A stretch of DNA of 64,000 nucleotides from Nostocales cyanobacterium HT-58-2 (GTDB lineage: Bacteria; Cyanobacteriota; Cyanobacteriia; Cyanobacteriales; Nostocaceae): the NCBI GenBank assembly GCA_002163975.1, contig CP019636.1:7505501-7569500 (forward strand). Reading direction: 5' to 3'. How positions within the stretch are numbered: the first letter of the stretch is position 1; every line of letters begins with the position of its first letter. The notes under the pieces were generated by a model, which saw only the letters and a list, made by a program, of their open reading frames with translations, was not told where the DNA came from and did no database searches. Made by a program: the position numbers and the translations under genes. Below are positions 26,775 through 35,504 of the stretch, piece by piece.

Positions 26775-27947
26775 TCAATTTACCAAAGAAACTTGGGGTT
26801 GGTGGTCGCAGCTTTCTGGTACGTTTACCATTTCGGTTAACTTTCTCAGATAAGCTTTTCGTTCTAGCATTTGTGGTGTGATATCAAGTCCTACTGTTGC
26901 CAAAATTTTTTCCCAGCGATAGACCCAGTCATGTCGTAGTAGCGAGTTAATAATATTGTCTTGACGTATTTTTGCTAAACGTTCAGGTTGTGCATCCAAA
27001 TCAGAAATCATGTTAGATATATCTGGGCAATCAAAAGGAATATCAATAACAGCATCTGACCAATCAAAGTTGTCGTTAAAAGCTTCACATTTAGGAGAAA
27101 CACCTAGCATTATTGTTCCGCCAGCTGCACCTTCAAAAAATCGTGGACCTACTTCCTCTTGAGAATTGCTTTGACCCGACAAATCAAACTTTGCTTTATT
27201 GACTATCATGTAACGACTTCTCTTAACAAAATTAGTATAGAGACTCCGATGATATCTGTAATCGAGCATATATAAATCTTTTATAGTGTCGTAGATATAA
27301 AAGAAATTTTCCTGTTCAGTATGTTTTAGTAAAGCTTGATGAGTCACTACTGAACGACGTCCAACGCTTAAGATATCAATACAGCGGTAAAGGTCACGTG
27401 GATGAGGGCAGAAATTGATAGTATTAACACCATAGGCTATTGAATAACAAGGACATTGGACAATATCAGCAACTTGATGAACACTAGAAGTAAAGTTCAT
27501 AAAAATATGATCAAAGTTTTTTAAAAGCCGTAGTTGAACTTTCCAACTATCAATATCTTTAGCCCACAGTTCATCTAACCAGCAAATAGCGTAACGGCAC
27601 TTGTCCCGCCAGCCTTTAATGGAATTAAGAACCAAAATGTCTTGAATTGACTGGCAGAAAAAGAAAAATACATCATATTCTTTATTGACTTCACAATGAT
27701 AGTTAATCAATGATTTAATAAATTCACCATTTTTTATGATTTTTGCTGCTTGATTTGCTATTTTGTTAGTAATCTTAAAAAGATGATCATTAAAGTTTGG
27801 TGAAATTAAATCAACTGTGTCACAGCCACAAATAACATCCTCAAATTCATAAGGTGCGGAGCGAGAAACATGCAATTTCAAATTACGCATTGACACCATT
27901 AATACCCGAGGTTGATCAGGAACTTGATTGGCTATTTTTTGTGGCAT
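26775..27947 (-). CDS. glycosyltransferase-like protein (GT-B, GT1-type C-terminus)
   Basis: 390 residues. The N-terminal half is variable (CQSIQDILVLNSIKGWRDKC, then YAICWLDELWAKDI). The C-terminal half has DILSVGRRS, then FVKRSRYMIVNKAKFDLS and EEVGPRFFEGAAGGTIMLGV, the pattern of the 'glycosyl transferases group 1' C-terminal domain that binds the nucleotide sugar (conserved Glu in the FFEGAA segment). No signal or membrane span. Donor and acceptor unknown. The gene is visibly more AT-rich than its neighbours, especially in its first 600 bases, which may mark transfer. Confidence 0.72.
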   Translation of the reverse strand: MPQKIANQVPDQPRVLMVSMRNLKLHVSRSAPYEFEDVICGCDTVDLISPNFNDHLFKITNKIANQAAKIIKNGEFIKSLINYHCEVNKEYDVFFFFCQSIQDILVLNSIKGWRDKCRYAICWLDELWAKDIDSWKVQLRLLKNFDHIFMNFTSSVHQVADIVQCPCYSIAYGVNTINFCPHPRDLYRCIDILSVGRRSVVTHQALLKHTEQENFFYIYDTIKDLYMLDYRYHRSLYTNFVKRSRYMIVNKAKFDLSGQSNSQEEVGPRFFEGAAGGTIMLGVSPKCEAFNDNFDWSDAVIDIPFDCPDISNMISDLDAQPERLAKIRQDNIINSLLRHDWVYRWEKILATVGLDITPQMLERKAYLRKLTEMVNVPESCDHQPQVSLVN

Positions 27948-28034
27948 ACAACAGGCTTCCTTTCGTTCAAAAACAATCTTGATCGGTCCAAATATGGAAA
28001 ATCTTCCCTGGTTTATACTGATTAGCTAGTCTTT

Positions 28035-28156
28035 ATACCAATTTGAAAAAAGAATGCAACACATCGATTGAACCCCTCCCCAACCCTCCCCTTGGTAAGG
28101 GGAGGGTGCCCAGGGCGGGTGGGGTTATCTGTCGCAAACATTTTTTTATTTGGTAT
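28035..28156. mobile_element. MITE-like palindromic element
   Basis: About 122 bases. The ends ATACCAATTTGAAAAAAGAA (28035 on) and ATTTTTTTATTTGGTAT (to 28156) are imperfect inverted repeats, 17 of 23 positions matching. The centre holds a perfect hairpin CCCTCCCCTT-GGT-AAGGGGAGGG (28084-28106), with ACCCC and GGGGTT further out. It has no coding capacity. Such structures occur repeatedly in large cyanobacterial genomes. Confidence 0.6.
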
Positions 28157-28528
28157 TACAATGAACAATTTGATTTAAAACAAAAATTCAAGGTGGGGAG
28201 TCAGGGAGTCAAGTTCTAGCGACTAGCTTCAGTGACATTGCAAAATGAAGGTATGAAATTGGGAGTGTCTGATTTAAACCCTTGTAGACTTATCAGAGGT
28301 TAGTTAGGGTTTTATGCAACCAGAAAAATTTACACTTTCTAGCATCAATCTGTGAATAAGGAACACTGCCCAAGTTTATTAAGTAAGGCACTTGTGCAGT
28401 CAGCGATTGACGTAACCAGAAGTGTAGACTAATTTTTATTAAATTTAGGTAAAAAAATTTTTCTTTTTTTAAAGATTTTCTAAAAAAAGATGACTTGTAA
28501 AATATGTAATATGGGTTCTACGTAGTTC

Positions 28529-29329
28529 TTAAAAAAATGACCGAAAATCCTCATCCTTTTGGCTTAACTGTACCCAATCTAAGTTCAAATCCTTAAACTT
28601 CTGCACCAGGCGATCGCACGCTGGGCGTTCTGTAGCGTAATGCCCTGCATCAATCAAAATCAAACCGCGATCGCGGCTTTCCTGAAACTGATGGAACTTG
28701 CAGTCAGAAGTCAAATAAGCTTGGGCACCTGTTTTCACAACCGCCGAGAGAAAACTGGCTCCCGAACCACCCAAAACGGCAACTCGGGAAATTTCCTGCT
28801 CCAAATCTGCGACTGGGGAGGAAATCAGATGAGAAGGAGTAAGTCGGGTTTCAATGGTAGCGAGCAACTCCCCTAAAGTTATGGATGTCTCTAAATTCCC
28901 AACGCGTCCATATCCTAAGCCTGGTTGAGTTGGTACGACAGGAGAAACTTCCTTGAGTTGGAGAATTTGAGCCAAAACATCAGCAGTGCCATCCTCAACT
29001 TGATCGAAATTTGTATGAGCACTATAAACACCAATTTTATTAGTAAACGCTAGCCGTGCCATCTCGCCTATAGCATCGCCACTACGCAAAGATTTGGGCG
29101 GACTAAAAATCAAAGGATGGTGAGCGAAAATCAGATTGACGGGGATACCAACATTACGGAAGGCGATCGCCTCTTGCATAACTGCCAAAGTTGGTGTCAG
29201 ACAAACTAAGACTCGTGCATCTTCCTGTAAAACTCCCGGCTCAATTTGCCAACCACAGTTATCCCAGCTTTCTTGCCAATCTGGATTTGCCCATTTCTCA
29301 AACCAGGTAATGAAATCAGCAATTTTCAT
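28529..29329 (-). CDS. Nif3-like dinuclear metal centre protein
   Basis: 266 residues, matching the NIF3/YbgI/YqfO family. Metal ligands are in IFAHHPLIF (His pair), YSAHTNFDQVEDGTADVLA (His, Asp), and DAGHYATERPA near the C-terminus (His, Glu). Proteins of this family form toroidal hexamers with a two-metal site. They have been linked to GTP cyclohydrolase I type 2 annotation and tRNA/nucleotide hydrolysis, but no activity is firmly assigned. Confidence 0.93.
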   Translation of the reverse strand: MKIADFITWFEKWANPDWQESWDNCGWQIEPGVLQEDARVLVCLTPTLAVMQEAIAFRNVGIPVNLIFAHHPLIFSPPKSLRSGDAIGEMARLAFTNKIGVYSAHTNFDQVEDGTADVLAQILQLKEVSPVVPTQPGLGYGRVGNLETSITLGELLATIETRLTPSHLISSPVADLEQEISRVAVLGGSGASFLSAVVKTGAQAYLTSDCKFHQFQESRDRGLILIDAGHYATERPACDRLVQKFKDLNLDWVQLSQKDEDFRSFF

Positions 29330-29386
29330 TATTCATTAGTTATGCATCATTCGCATTGGATGACAGATTGTTGACTCTGAACTGTT

Positions 29387-30133
29387 CTAAGTATTTTGAG
29401 AAATATTTAGTTTTAATGATAATTGTTCACGAAGTTGGTGAAAAGGTTTATCCCAAACAGGTTGGGCATTCCAATTCCATGATGCCACGGGAATAAGTTG
29501 TTGTGCTGCAAGAGAGGTGAGCAGGCGGTACTCATCCTCTGGTTCCCGAGAAAAGCAGAAGGGATTACGATAACATTTTTCCGAAAGTCGATAATATTGG
29601 GTATCACCAACATAAATGAGTTGTAAGATTCCTTGACCTCTTGCAAGTAAATAATCCAAAAAAGTCAAGCTAAAGGGTTCAACAAAATTGCGAGTTTGTG
29701 CTGCGTTGTGTACCCATTTTGCCCAATCAAATCCATATGTAAAGTCGTGGACGTAGCGAAAGCGAATTTCCGATTGCCTGCCAAATAATTCCATGAGAGA
29801 CACTATCTTATCCCCATAAGATTCTACACAAGCCAGAGCATTTTCTTCAGCACTCAAAGCCTGAGTGAGTATACTGCTTACAATAAAATCGAAATCCCAG
29901 AAAATATTTTCTGGAAAATTGTATAGCATGGCATGAAGTATACGCTCCAATGTGCAGCCGAGGGAATTTATCAGTTGAATATCACACGTTTTTTCAGTAA
30001 TTAAATGTCCTAGTTCTACAAAACTAGTGGTTGAGGTTTTTTGCGGATTCAGTGACAAAGGACTAGCTGTGTGCTGGGTGAGGATTTCATCAAGAAGTTG
30101 AAAAGGATAGCTTAGTGCCCGATTGTGCTTCAT
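29387..30133 (-). CDS. conserved hypothetical protein
   Basis: 248 residues, not recognised. It is soluble and mostly helical, with aromatic-rich stretches (ENIFWDFDFIVSSILTQALS, RFRYVHDFTYGFDWAKWVHN, FSLTFLDYLLARGQGILQLI). No catalytic motif, signal or membrane span is obvious. It is 34 bases downstream of YjbQ and 57 bases upstream of the Nif3-like gene, all on the minus strand, so the three may be co-transcribed in the order YjbQ, this gene, Nif3-like. Confidence 0.7.
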   Translation of the reverse strand: MKHNRALSYPFQLLDEILTQHTASPLSLNPQKTSTTSFVELGHLITEKTCDIQLINSLGCTLERILHAMLYNFPENIFWDFDFIVSSILTQALSAEENALACVESYGDKIVSLMELFGRQSEIRFRYVHDFTYGFDWAKWVHNAAQTRNFVEPFSLTFLDYLLARGQGILQLIYVGDTQYYRLSEKCYRNPFCFSREPEDEYRLLTSLAAQQLIPVASWNWNAQPVWDKPFHQLREQLSLKLNISQNT

Positions 30134-30167
30134 CTGATTAAAACCACTCGAGAGTTTAGAGAAAAGG

Positions 30168-30590
30168 TTATTTTTCGCCTCCAGAGATGTGAATCACTAA
30201 TTCTCTGGTATGGCTGCGTTGCCTGTGTTCCCAAATATAAATTCCTTGCCAAGTCCCCAGTACTAAGTGCCCTCGATTAATAGGAATTATTTCTGATGTA
30301 TGGGTGAGGGCTGTACGGATATGTGCTGGCATATCATCAGGACCTTCAGCGTCATGGATATAATTGGCTGATTCTGGAACGAGTTTTGCCAGAAAATTAG
30401 CTAAATCCTTGAGGACATCTGGATCGGCATTCTCTTGGATCAACAAACTGGCTGAGGTATGGCGCAAAAATAAAACACATAGCCCAGTTTCAACTCCTGA
30501 TTCGGCAACTGCGTCTTCAATTTTTTGAGTAATATTCTGTAAGGATTTGCCAGTGGTGGAAATCCTCAGTAGCTTTTGGTAATGTGTCAT
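30168..30590 (-). CDS. YjbQ / UPF0047 family protein
   Basis: 140 residues with the family landmarks LCVLFLRHTSASLLIQENAD and MPAHIRTALTH, then HLVLGTWQGIYIWEHR. Members have been described as secondary thiamine-phosphate synthases with weak activity; the true physiological role is open. Full length for the family. First gene of a possible three-gene minus-strand unit. Confidence 0.92.
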   Translation of the reverse strand: MTHYQKLLRISTTGKSLQNITQKIEDAVAESGVETGLCVLFLRHTSASLLIQENADPDVLKDLANFLAKLVPESANYIHDAEGPDDMPAHIRTALTHTSEIIPINRGHLVLGTWQGIYIWEHRQRSHTRELVIHISGGEK

Positions 30591-30858
30591 TTCTAACTTA
30601 AGTAGTAGTCATTTGTCATCCTTATTTGGTTCAGAATGAGCAGACTCTTGAGTATTAACTATTGATTCTAAACCTCTTGTTCTGATTCTTTTACATGACT
30701 TTTTTCGCTTTCTAGCCAGGGAAAGTTGAAGTGAGTCTAAGGAAGGATTAGTTTATTGGGAAGGTTAGGTGTTAAGACAGTAATGTTTACTGGCTCTAGC
30801 TTTGGCAAACGCAAACATCTTCTACCAGAATGTGTGGCATGAAATATTTTAGAAGCAT

Positions 30859-31050
30859 TCATACGTATTGCTGCAAATTAGGTATAAAAAAGAAGGCTAC
30901 CACATACAACAAGGTAACCAAGGCAATTCCCCAAGTAACACCAGCCGTATAGGACAACGACTGAGAAACATCGTTGAGTGACTGCTTATTAGCATTATAC
31001 GTCTCTACTAAGTTCACTAGCATCTGCAACTGATATTCTTCTGATGACAT
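30859..31050 (-). CDS. small membrane protein, conserved hypothetical
   Basis: 63 residues when started at the ATG 31050 (MSSEEYQLQMLVNLVETYNA...); a GTG two codons upstream (31056) is an alternative. An amphipathic helix precedes one C-terminal membrane span, SLSYTAGVTWGIALVTLLYV followed by VAFFFIP. Isolated by about 200-270 bases on each side. Function unknown. Confidence 0.68.
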   Translation of the reverse strand: MSSEEYQLQMLVNLVETYNANKQSLNDVSQSLSYTAGVTWGIALVTLLYVVAFFFIPNLQQYV

Positions 31051-31254
31051 TGCCACATATACCTTGAGAGGGTAAGCTCAAAGTCAAGGAAGATAAATTT
31101 TGTTCTATGACAAAACTTAGAAATATGTAAATTAGTAGAAAAATACTTTTTGGTAACAGCACCCTGTTACAGATTTTAATTGTAGAAAAATGACTCCAAA
31201 TAGCAAGTTGATTGCCCTGATAAGTTACCTCATGAGTTTTGCAAGCCTTCTTTT

Positions 31255-32358
31255 TTACAGACTTTGCAAATAGTTAAGAACAGCATGAGCTATGGATTCA
31301 TTTCCATCCTTGGCAATGGGTTCAGATCGTTTTGGTTCATTATATGGTTGGTTGAGAAAATCCCAAGTTCCCTCAAAAAAGTCAGATGGGTTAAGAATTT
31401 GATGTTTGTTGTAATGACTAATACCTTCTAGCAAAAAAGTCCCTTCTGCAAAGTCATCACGAGTTATTGAAACAATTGGCACATCCAAACGTGCGGCTTC
31501 AGCAAAGGTACTGAAACCAGGTTTAGAAACAACTCGCCCACAAATGGGCATAAAATCAACAGGGCGGTATTTGTGGTCAGTAACTGGTACTAAATTTGGT
31601 AAATCGGGGGCAGACTTATCAAAGGTGATAAACTGCCAATCAGGAAACCGTTTCAAGTTCTCGTAAGGAATTTGCTGCAAACCCAAGCCACCAAACGTGA
31701 GTAAGATAGTCTTTTGTGTTGGTGCTGTGATTCCCCATTTAGATCGAACTTCTTCCGGAGAGTGACGAGGTGAACCGCCTGTTAAGCCCACGTCTGTAAT
31801 ATTTTTGAAGGCTGACATGGGTTCGTGAAAAGGAAGACGAAACAGGCGATCGCACTTCGAGTAACAATCACTAATCCAATCAGCAATTTCCGTAAAGCTA
31901 TCCCCCCAATCTCGGTAGATAAAGTCAAAGCCAAAGTTACTCATCATCCAACAGGGAATGTCAGCTCGTTTGGCAATTTCACAGGCAAGGAAGGGAATAT
32001 CTGCCAAGATAAGATTGACGCGATTTTGACGGATAAAGTTAACTTCCGAAGCAATAATAGAATTTTGTTTTTTCTTGATTTCAACTAATTTTTCTAAGGT
32101 GGCTGCCTTATCCATACTCAAGCTATCTGCTTGCACGACTCCTACGTCAAATGCACGGGGACGGTAGATAAAATCGGCTTCTATGTAGGACTCTAACAAC
32201 CATCGTGGTGCTGTGGTCACCATAATGAGCAGAACTTCTGGACATAACTTTTGAATTGTTGCAGCGACAGCGGCAGCGCGAGTTGCATGACCAAAGCCAT
32301 GGCTAGTAATTGCTATGTATAAAATTGGTCTATCCATGTTTGAGTGAGTTACAGGCAA
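31255..32358 (-). CDS. GT-B glycosyltransferase-like protein (MGT/MurG-like)
   Basis: 367 residues. It opens with ILYIAITSHGFGHATRAAAV, where the Gly-rich SHGFGHATR loop is the acceptor-side signature of MurG/UGT-like GT-B proteins and of L-arabinokinase N-terminal domains. It continues with TILLTFGGLGLQQIPYENL and, near the C-terminus, GRVVSKPGFSTFAEAARLDV, the donor-binding His/Gly/Ser region. Function in polysaccharide or glycolipid synthesis is inferred. The first seven residues may not be used: an in-frame ATG (MDRPILYI) at 32337 fits family starts better. Confidence 0.82.
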   Translation of the reverse strand: MPVTHSNMDRPILYIAITSHGFGHATRAAAVAATIQKLCPEVLLIMVTTAPRWLLESYIEADFIYRPRAFDVGVVQADSLSMDKAATLEKLVEIKKKQNSIIASEVNFIRQNRVNLILADIPFLACEIAKRADIPCWMMSNFGFDFIYRDWGDSFTEIADWISDCYSKCDRLFRLPFHEPMSAFKNITDVGLTGGSPRHSPEEVRSKWGITAPTQKTILLTFGGLGLQQIPYENLKRFPDWQFITFDKSAPDLPNLVPVTDHKYRPVDFMPICGRVVSKPGFSTFAEAARLDVPIVSITRDDFAEGTFLLEGISHYNKHQILNPSDFFEGTWDFLNQPYNEPKRSEPIAKDGNESIAHAVLNYLQSL

Positions 32359-32444
32359 GTTTTTAACCAGTCTTTGAGTTCACTAGGCGATCGCTGAAAA
32401 TGGTACGTTAGGCTTTGCCATAACGCACCCAAGCACTAGAATCC

Positions 32445-33638
32445 CTACATTTGACAAAATCGTTGAATTCCTTCAACTAGTTCATCGATTTCCGATTCTA
32501 AAGTAAAATAGTGAACACAGGCACGTAGGCAGTCTGGATCGGCTATTGTCCGAGTAAATAACCCTTGTGACTCTAAAAAGACGACGAGTTGACTGCTAGT
32601 CCTATGGTTTTGATTGGTCAGTTGAAACGAGACTAAACCACTTTCTGGCGGGGAAGTCGACAAACATTTGACATCGGGTAACGCCTGCAATTGTCGCCAC
32701 AAGTACTCGCTATTGCGGCAAATTTGCTGATAACGTTCCTCTGGTGTTCCCCATTGCTGATGAATGGCGATCGCCTCCTTTAAGCCCGTGTAAAGTGGAT
32801 AATGAGATGTCGCCACTTCATAACGCTGTCCATCTGGTCGCCAATTGACAGGCTTTGCTTGACTGTCCAAAAGAATGCCGCGCCAACCAATAAACGTAGG
32901 TTTGTGACTTTCTAGAACTTCTGGTCTGACATACAAACCTCCCACACCCCCAGGACCACACAGCCATTTGTGACCTGTAAAAGCGTAAAAATCAGCCCCC
33001 AATTCAGTTAAATTCAAAGGCAGTAAACCTACAGATTGAGCTGCATCTATCAAAAGTCTGACTGAGCGATCTCTGCATATTTCAGCGATTTTGTCAATAG
33101 GCAAAACTTGACCTGTATTCCAAAGAACGTGACTGAGTATCACAAGGCGAGTCGTTGGCAGCAAATGCTGAGTCAGGACTTCAACAGGGTCACCTGCGTT
33201 TAAAGTTGCCATCAGCGGACAAGTACTCACTTCAACAGCGAACCTCCGCCCGATTTCCTGAGCTGTCGCTATAATACCTGGATGTTCGCAATCTGACAGC
33301 AGGATATGGTCGCCTGCTTGCCATTCAAGACCCCACATGGCAATATTGCAACCGACAGTAACATCCTCAGTTAAGGTGATTGTTTCAGCAGGGACATTTA
33401 ACTCAGATGCGATCACATTTCTGGCAGCTTCCGTCTCCCGTATGACCCATTTGTTCACCTCAGTACCAAAAGGACCTATTTGTTGGATATGAGTTTGCGC
33501 GTCAGAGATGGCATCCAAAGCCGTTTGTGGCATTGGTCCTTGACCGCCATAGTTAAAATACGTCTTATTTGCCAAACCTGGAAATAGCTGTCGATGAAGA
33601 TGCAACTTGGTTAGTGGTGTAGTAGAAATACTAGTCAT
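32445..33638 (-). CDS. class V (fold type I) aminotransferase, cysteine desulfurase-like
   Basis: 397 residues. PLP-enzyme landmarks include TEDVTVGCNIAMWGLEW (cofactor phosphate loop), LSHVLWNTGQVLPIDKI, LLIDAAQSVGLLPLNL (Asp to pyridine N) and FTGHKWLCGPGGVGGLYV with the Schiff-base Lys. It is closest in pattern to the isopenicillin-N-epimerase / EgtE / SufS-like group. It lacks an evident sulfur-accepting Cys loop like that of SufS, so desulfurase activity is uncertain. Transcribed away from the RecB-like gene. Confidence 0.88.
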   Translation of the reverse strand: MTSISTTPLTKLHLHRQLFPGLANKTYFNYGGQGPMPQTALDAISDAQTHIQQIGPFGTEVNKWVIRETEAARNVIASELNVPAETITLTEDVTVGCNIAMWGLEWQAGDHILLSDCEHPGIIATAQEIGRRFAVEVSTCPLMATLNAGDPVEVLTQHLLPTTRLVILSHVLWNTGQVLPIDKIAEICRDRSVRLLIDAAQSVGLLPLNLTELGADFYAFTGHKWLCGPGGVGGLYVRPEVLESHKPTFIGWRGILLDSQAKPVNWRPDGQRYEVATSHYPLYTGLKEAIAIHQQWGTPEERYQQICRNSEYLWRQLQALPDVKCLSTSPPESGLVSFQLTNQNHRTSSQLVVFLESQGLFTRTIADPDCLRACVHYFTLESEIDELVEGIQRFCQM

Positions 33639-33854
33639 CAGTCATTGATTATTTAGTCATGAGATATTAATTATTCTCCCTCACTCCACGGCAGTCGCAC
33701 GCCAGTTGCTAGCCTACGGGAACCCCTGCGCTTAACACACTCACCCTTGTACTCGTCATCTGTTCCTACTCTTGCAAAAAATTGTCCACAATAAAACGAA
33801 CTTTAGTTATCTGGGTCACTGCCAGAAAGTGCTAATTCTTGTTACCTTAAAGGA

Positions 33855-35405
33855 ATGTTAATTAATGCTGAACTACTGCTGCAATACCAACGCTGCAAGC
33901 GCCGACCTTTTTTAGACATTCACGGTGATAGGAGTCGGCGAGATGCTGCTAATGACTTGCTGCTGAAACTGTATCAGGACAAAATAACTCATCAGATGAG
34001 TATTCTCGAACAGTTTACATATCAGCGACCAGAATATCAACACGGAGACTGGAAAGCAGGAGCAGCAGGAACTTTGGAGTTAATGCACCAAGGTGCTGAG
34101 TCAATTCACCAAGGAGTGCTGCTAGCAAGCTATTCTGAAAAACACAAACTCTTGAGTCGTCCAGATATTCTCATCAAGCACAAAGGGCAGTCTCGCTTTG
34201 GAGATTGGATGTACGTTCCGATGAGTATTGAATTGGGCAAACGTCCTAAACAGGAGTATCAAGTTGTAGCAGCATTTCACACCTATGTGTTGGCGGTGGT
34301 GCAACAAGTTGAGTTGGAAACAGCTTGGCTGATGTTGCGTGGTAGAGAGGCGGGATATTCTGTGGACATACGCAAATGGCTACCACAAATGCAGGACTTT
34401 CTGGAGGAGTGTATTCAAACTCTGGAAAGACAAGAAGCGCCTGAAGTCTTCATCTCTCGCCAACGTTGCAGTCTTTGCCATTGGTACAGTCATTGCTATG
34501 GAGTCGCTCAATCTCAGAAGCATCTCTCTTTGGTACCAGGAGTGACACCCGTTCGCTACACACAACTGCAAGCGCTGGAGATAACAACAGTAGAATCTTT
34601 AGCAAAAACTCGTTTTCATGAATTGGAGAACCTACCTGGTTTTGACAGAACAGTAGCCCGCAAGCTGATATTGCAAGCGCAATCTGTCCTAGACAATCGC
34701 CCTGTTATTTTACCATACAAGCCACCAAAGCACGAGTCTATTCTGGACTCTAGCGCTGTTGAGACTTTTCTTTACCCAGACACAGCCGCAAATACTCATA
34801 CAAACGCTACACAACCAGCTTTACAGAGGGACGATATCCTATTGACAGCCCCTGTAGAAATATTTTTTGATATCGAGGCGCAACCAGATTTGAATTTAAA
34901 TTACCTGTTAGGAGTTTTGGTTGTTGATCGGCAGTCCAACACAGAGCAATTTTATTCTTTTTTGGCAGAAAAGCAAGAAGAGGAACAACTCATTTGGCAG
35001 CAATTTCTAGATTTGGTTTGGCAATATCCAGATGCGCCAATTTACCATTTCTGTGTTTACGAATTTGATACAGTTAAACGACTCGCAAAGCTTTACCACA
35101 CCCCATATACATCTGTGTTACCTATACTTGATCGGTTTGTGGATGTGTATGAAACCTTAACGCAAAACGTAGCATTGCCTGTAGAAAGTTATGCCTTAAA
35201 AACAATTGCTCGATGGTTGGGGTTTGAGTGGCGAGATGCAGACGCAAGTGGTGCTAAGTGTATTTACTGGTATGACCAGTGGTTAAAAACGGGCGATCGC
35301 TCTTTACTGGAAATTATCCAACGCTACAACGAAGACGACTGCCGCGCAACCCGCAGCGTGAAAGATTGGCTGGAAAACTTTTTTCAAAATAATGGTCAGT
35401 CGTGA
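33855..35405 (+). CDS. TM0106-family RecB-like nuclease with RNase H-like C-terminus
   Basis: 516 residues in three parts. At the N-terminus is a PD-(D/E)xK RecB-like domain (SRPDILIKHKGQSRFGDWMY, MSIELGKRPKQEYQVVAAF). It carries one early Cys (YQRCKRRPF, C15) and a later triplet CSLCHWYSHC (about 206-215), a spacing like that of Cas4/AddB Fe-S nucleases. A helix-hairpin-helix-like part (LENLPGFDRTVARKLILQAQ) follows. At the C-terminus is a DEDD-type exonuclease domain (EIFFDIEAQPDLNLNYLLGV ... YNEDDCRAT). The family is uncharacterised; a role in DNA repair is inferred. No cas genes are nearby. Confidence 0.88.
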   Translation: MLINAELLLQYQRCKRRPFLDIHGDRSRRDAANDLLLKLYQDKITHQMSILEQFTYQRPEYQHGDWKAGAAGTLELMHQGAESIHQGVLLASYSEKHKLLSRPDILIKHKGQSRFGDWMYVPMSIELGKRPKQEYQVVAAFHTYVLAVVQQVELETAWLMLRGREAGYSVDIRKWLPQMQDFLEECIQTLERQEAPEVFISRQRCSLCHWYSHCYGVAQSQKHLSLVPGVTPVRYTQLQALEITTVESLAKTRFHELENLPGFDRTVARKLILQAQSVLDNRPVILPYKPPKHESILDSSAVETFLYPDTAANTHTNATQPALQRDDILLTAPVEIFFDIEAQPDLNLNYLLGVLVVDRQSNTEQFYSFLAEKQEEEQLIWQQFLDLVWQYPDAPIYHFCVYEFDTVKRLAKLYHTPYTSVLPILDRFVDVYETLTQNVALPVESYALKTIARWLGFEWRDADASGAKCIYWYDQWLKTGDRSLLEIIQRYNEDDCRATRSVKDWLENFFQNNGQS

Positions 35406-35504
35406 GTGCTTAGATACTTAACTAATTAACTAAAAGTCAGTCAGCAAGTTAATTGCTAGCGTGATATCTTGTTTGTGATTTTCATAGTTTAGCAATGACT
35501 CAAA

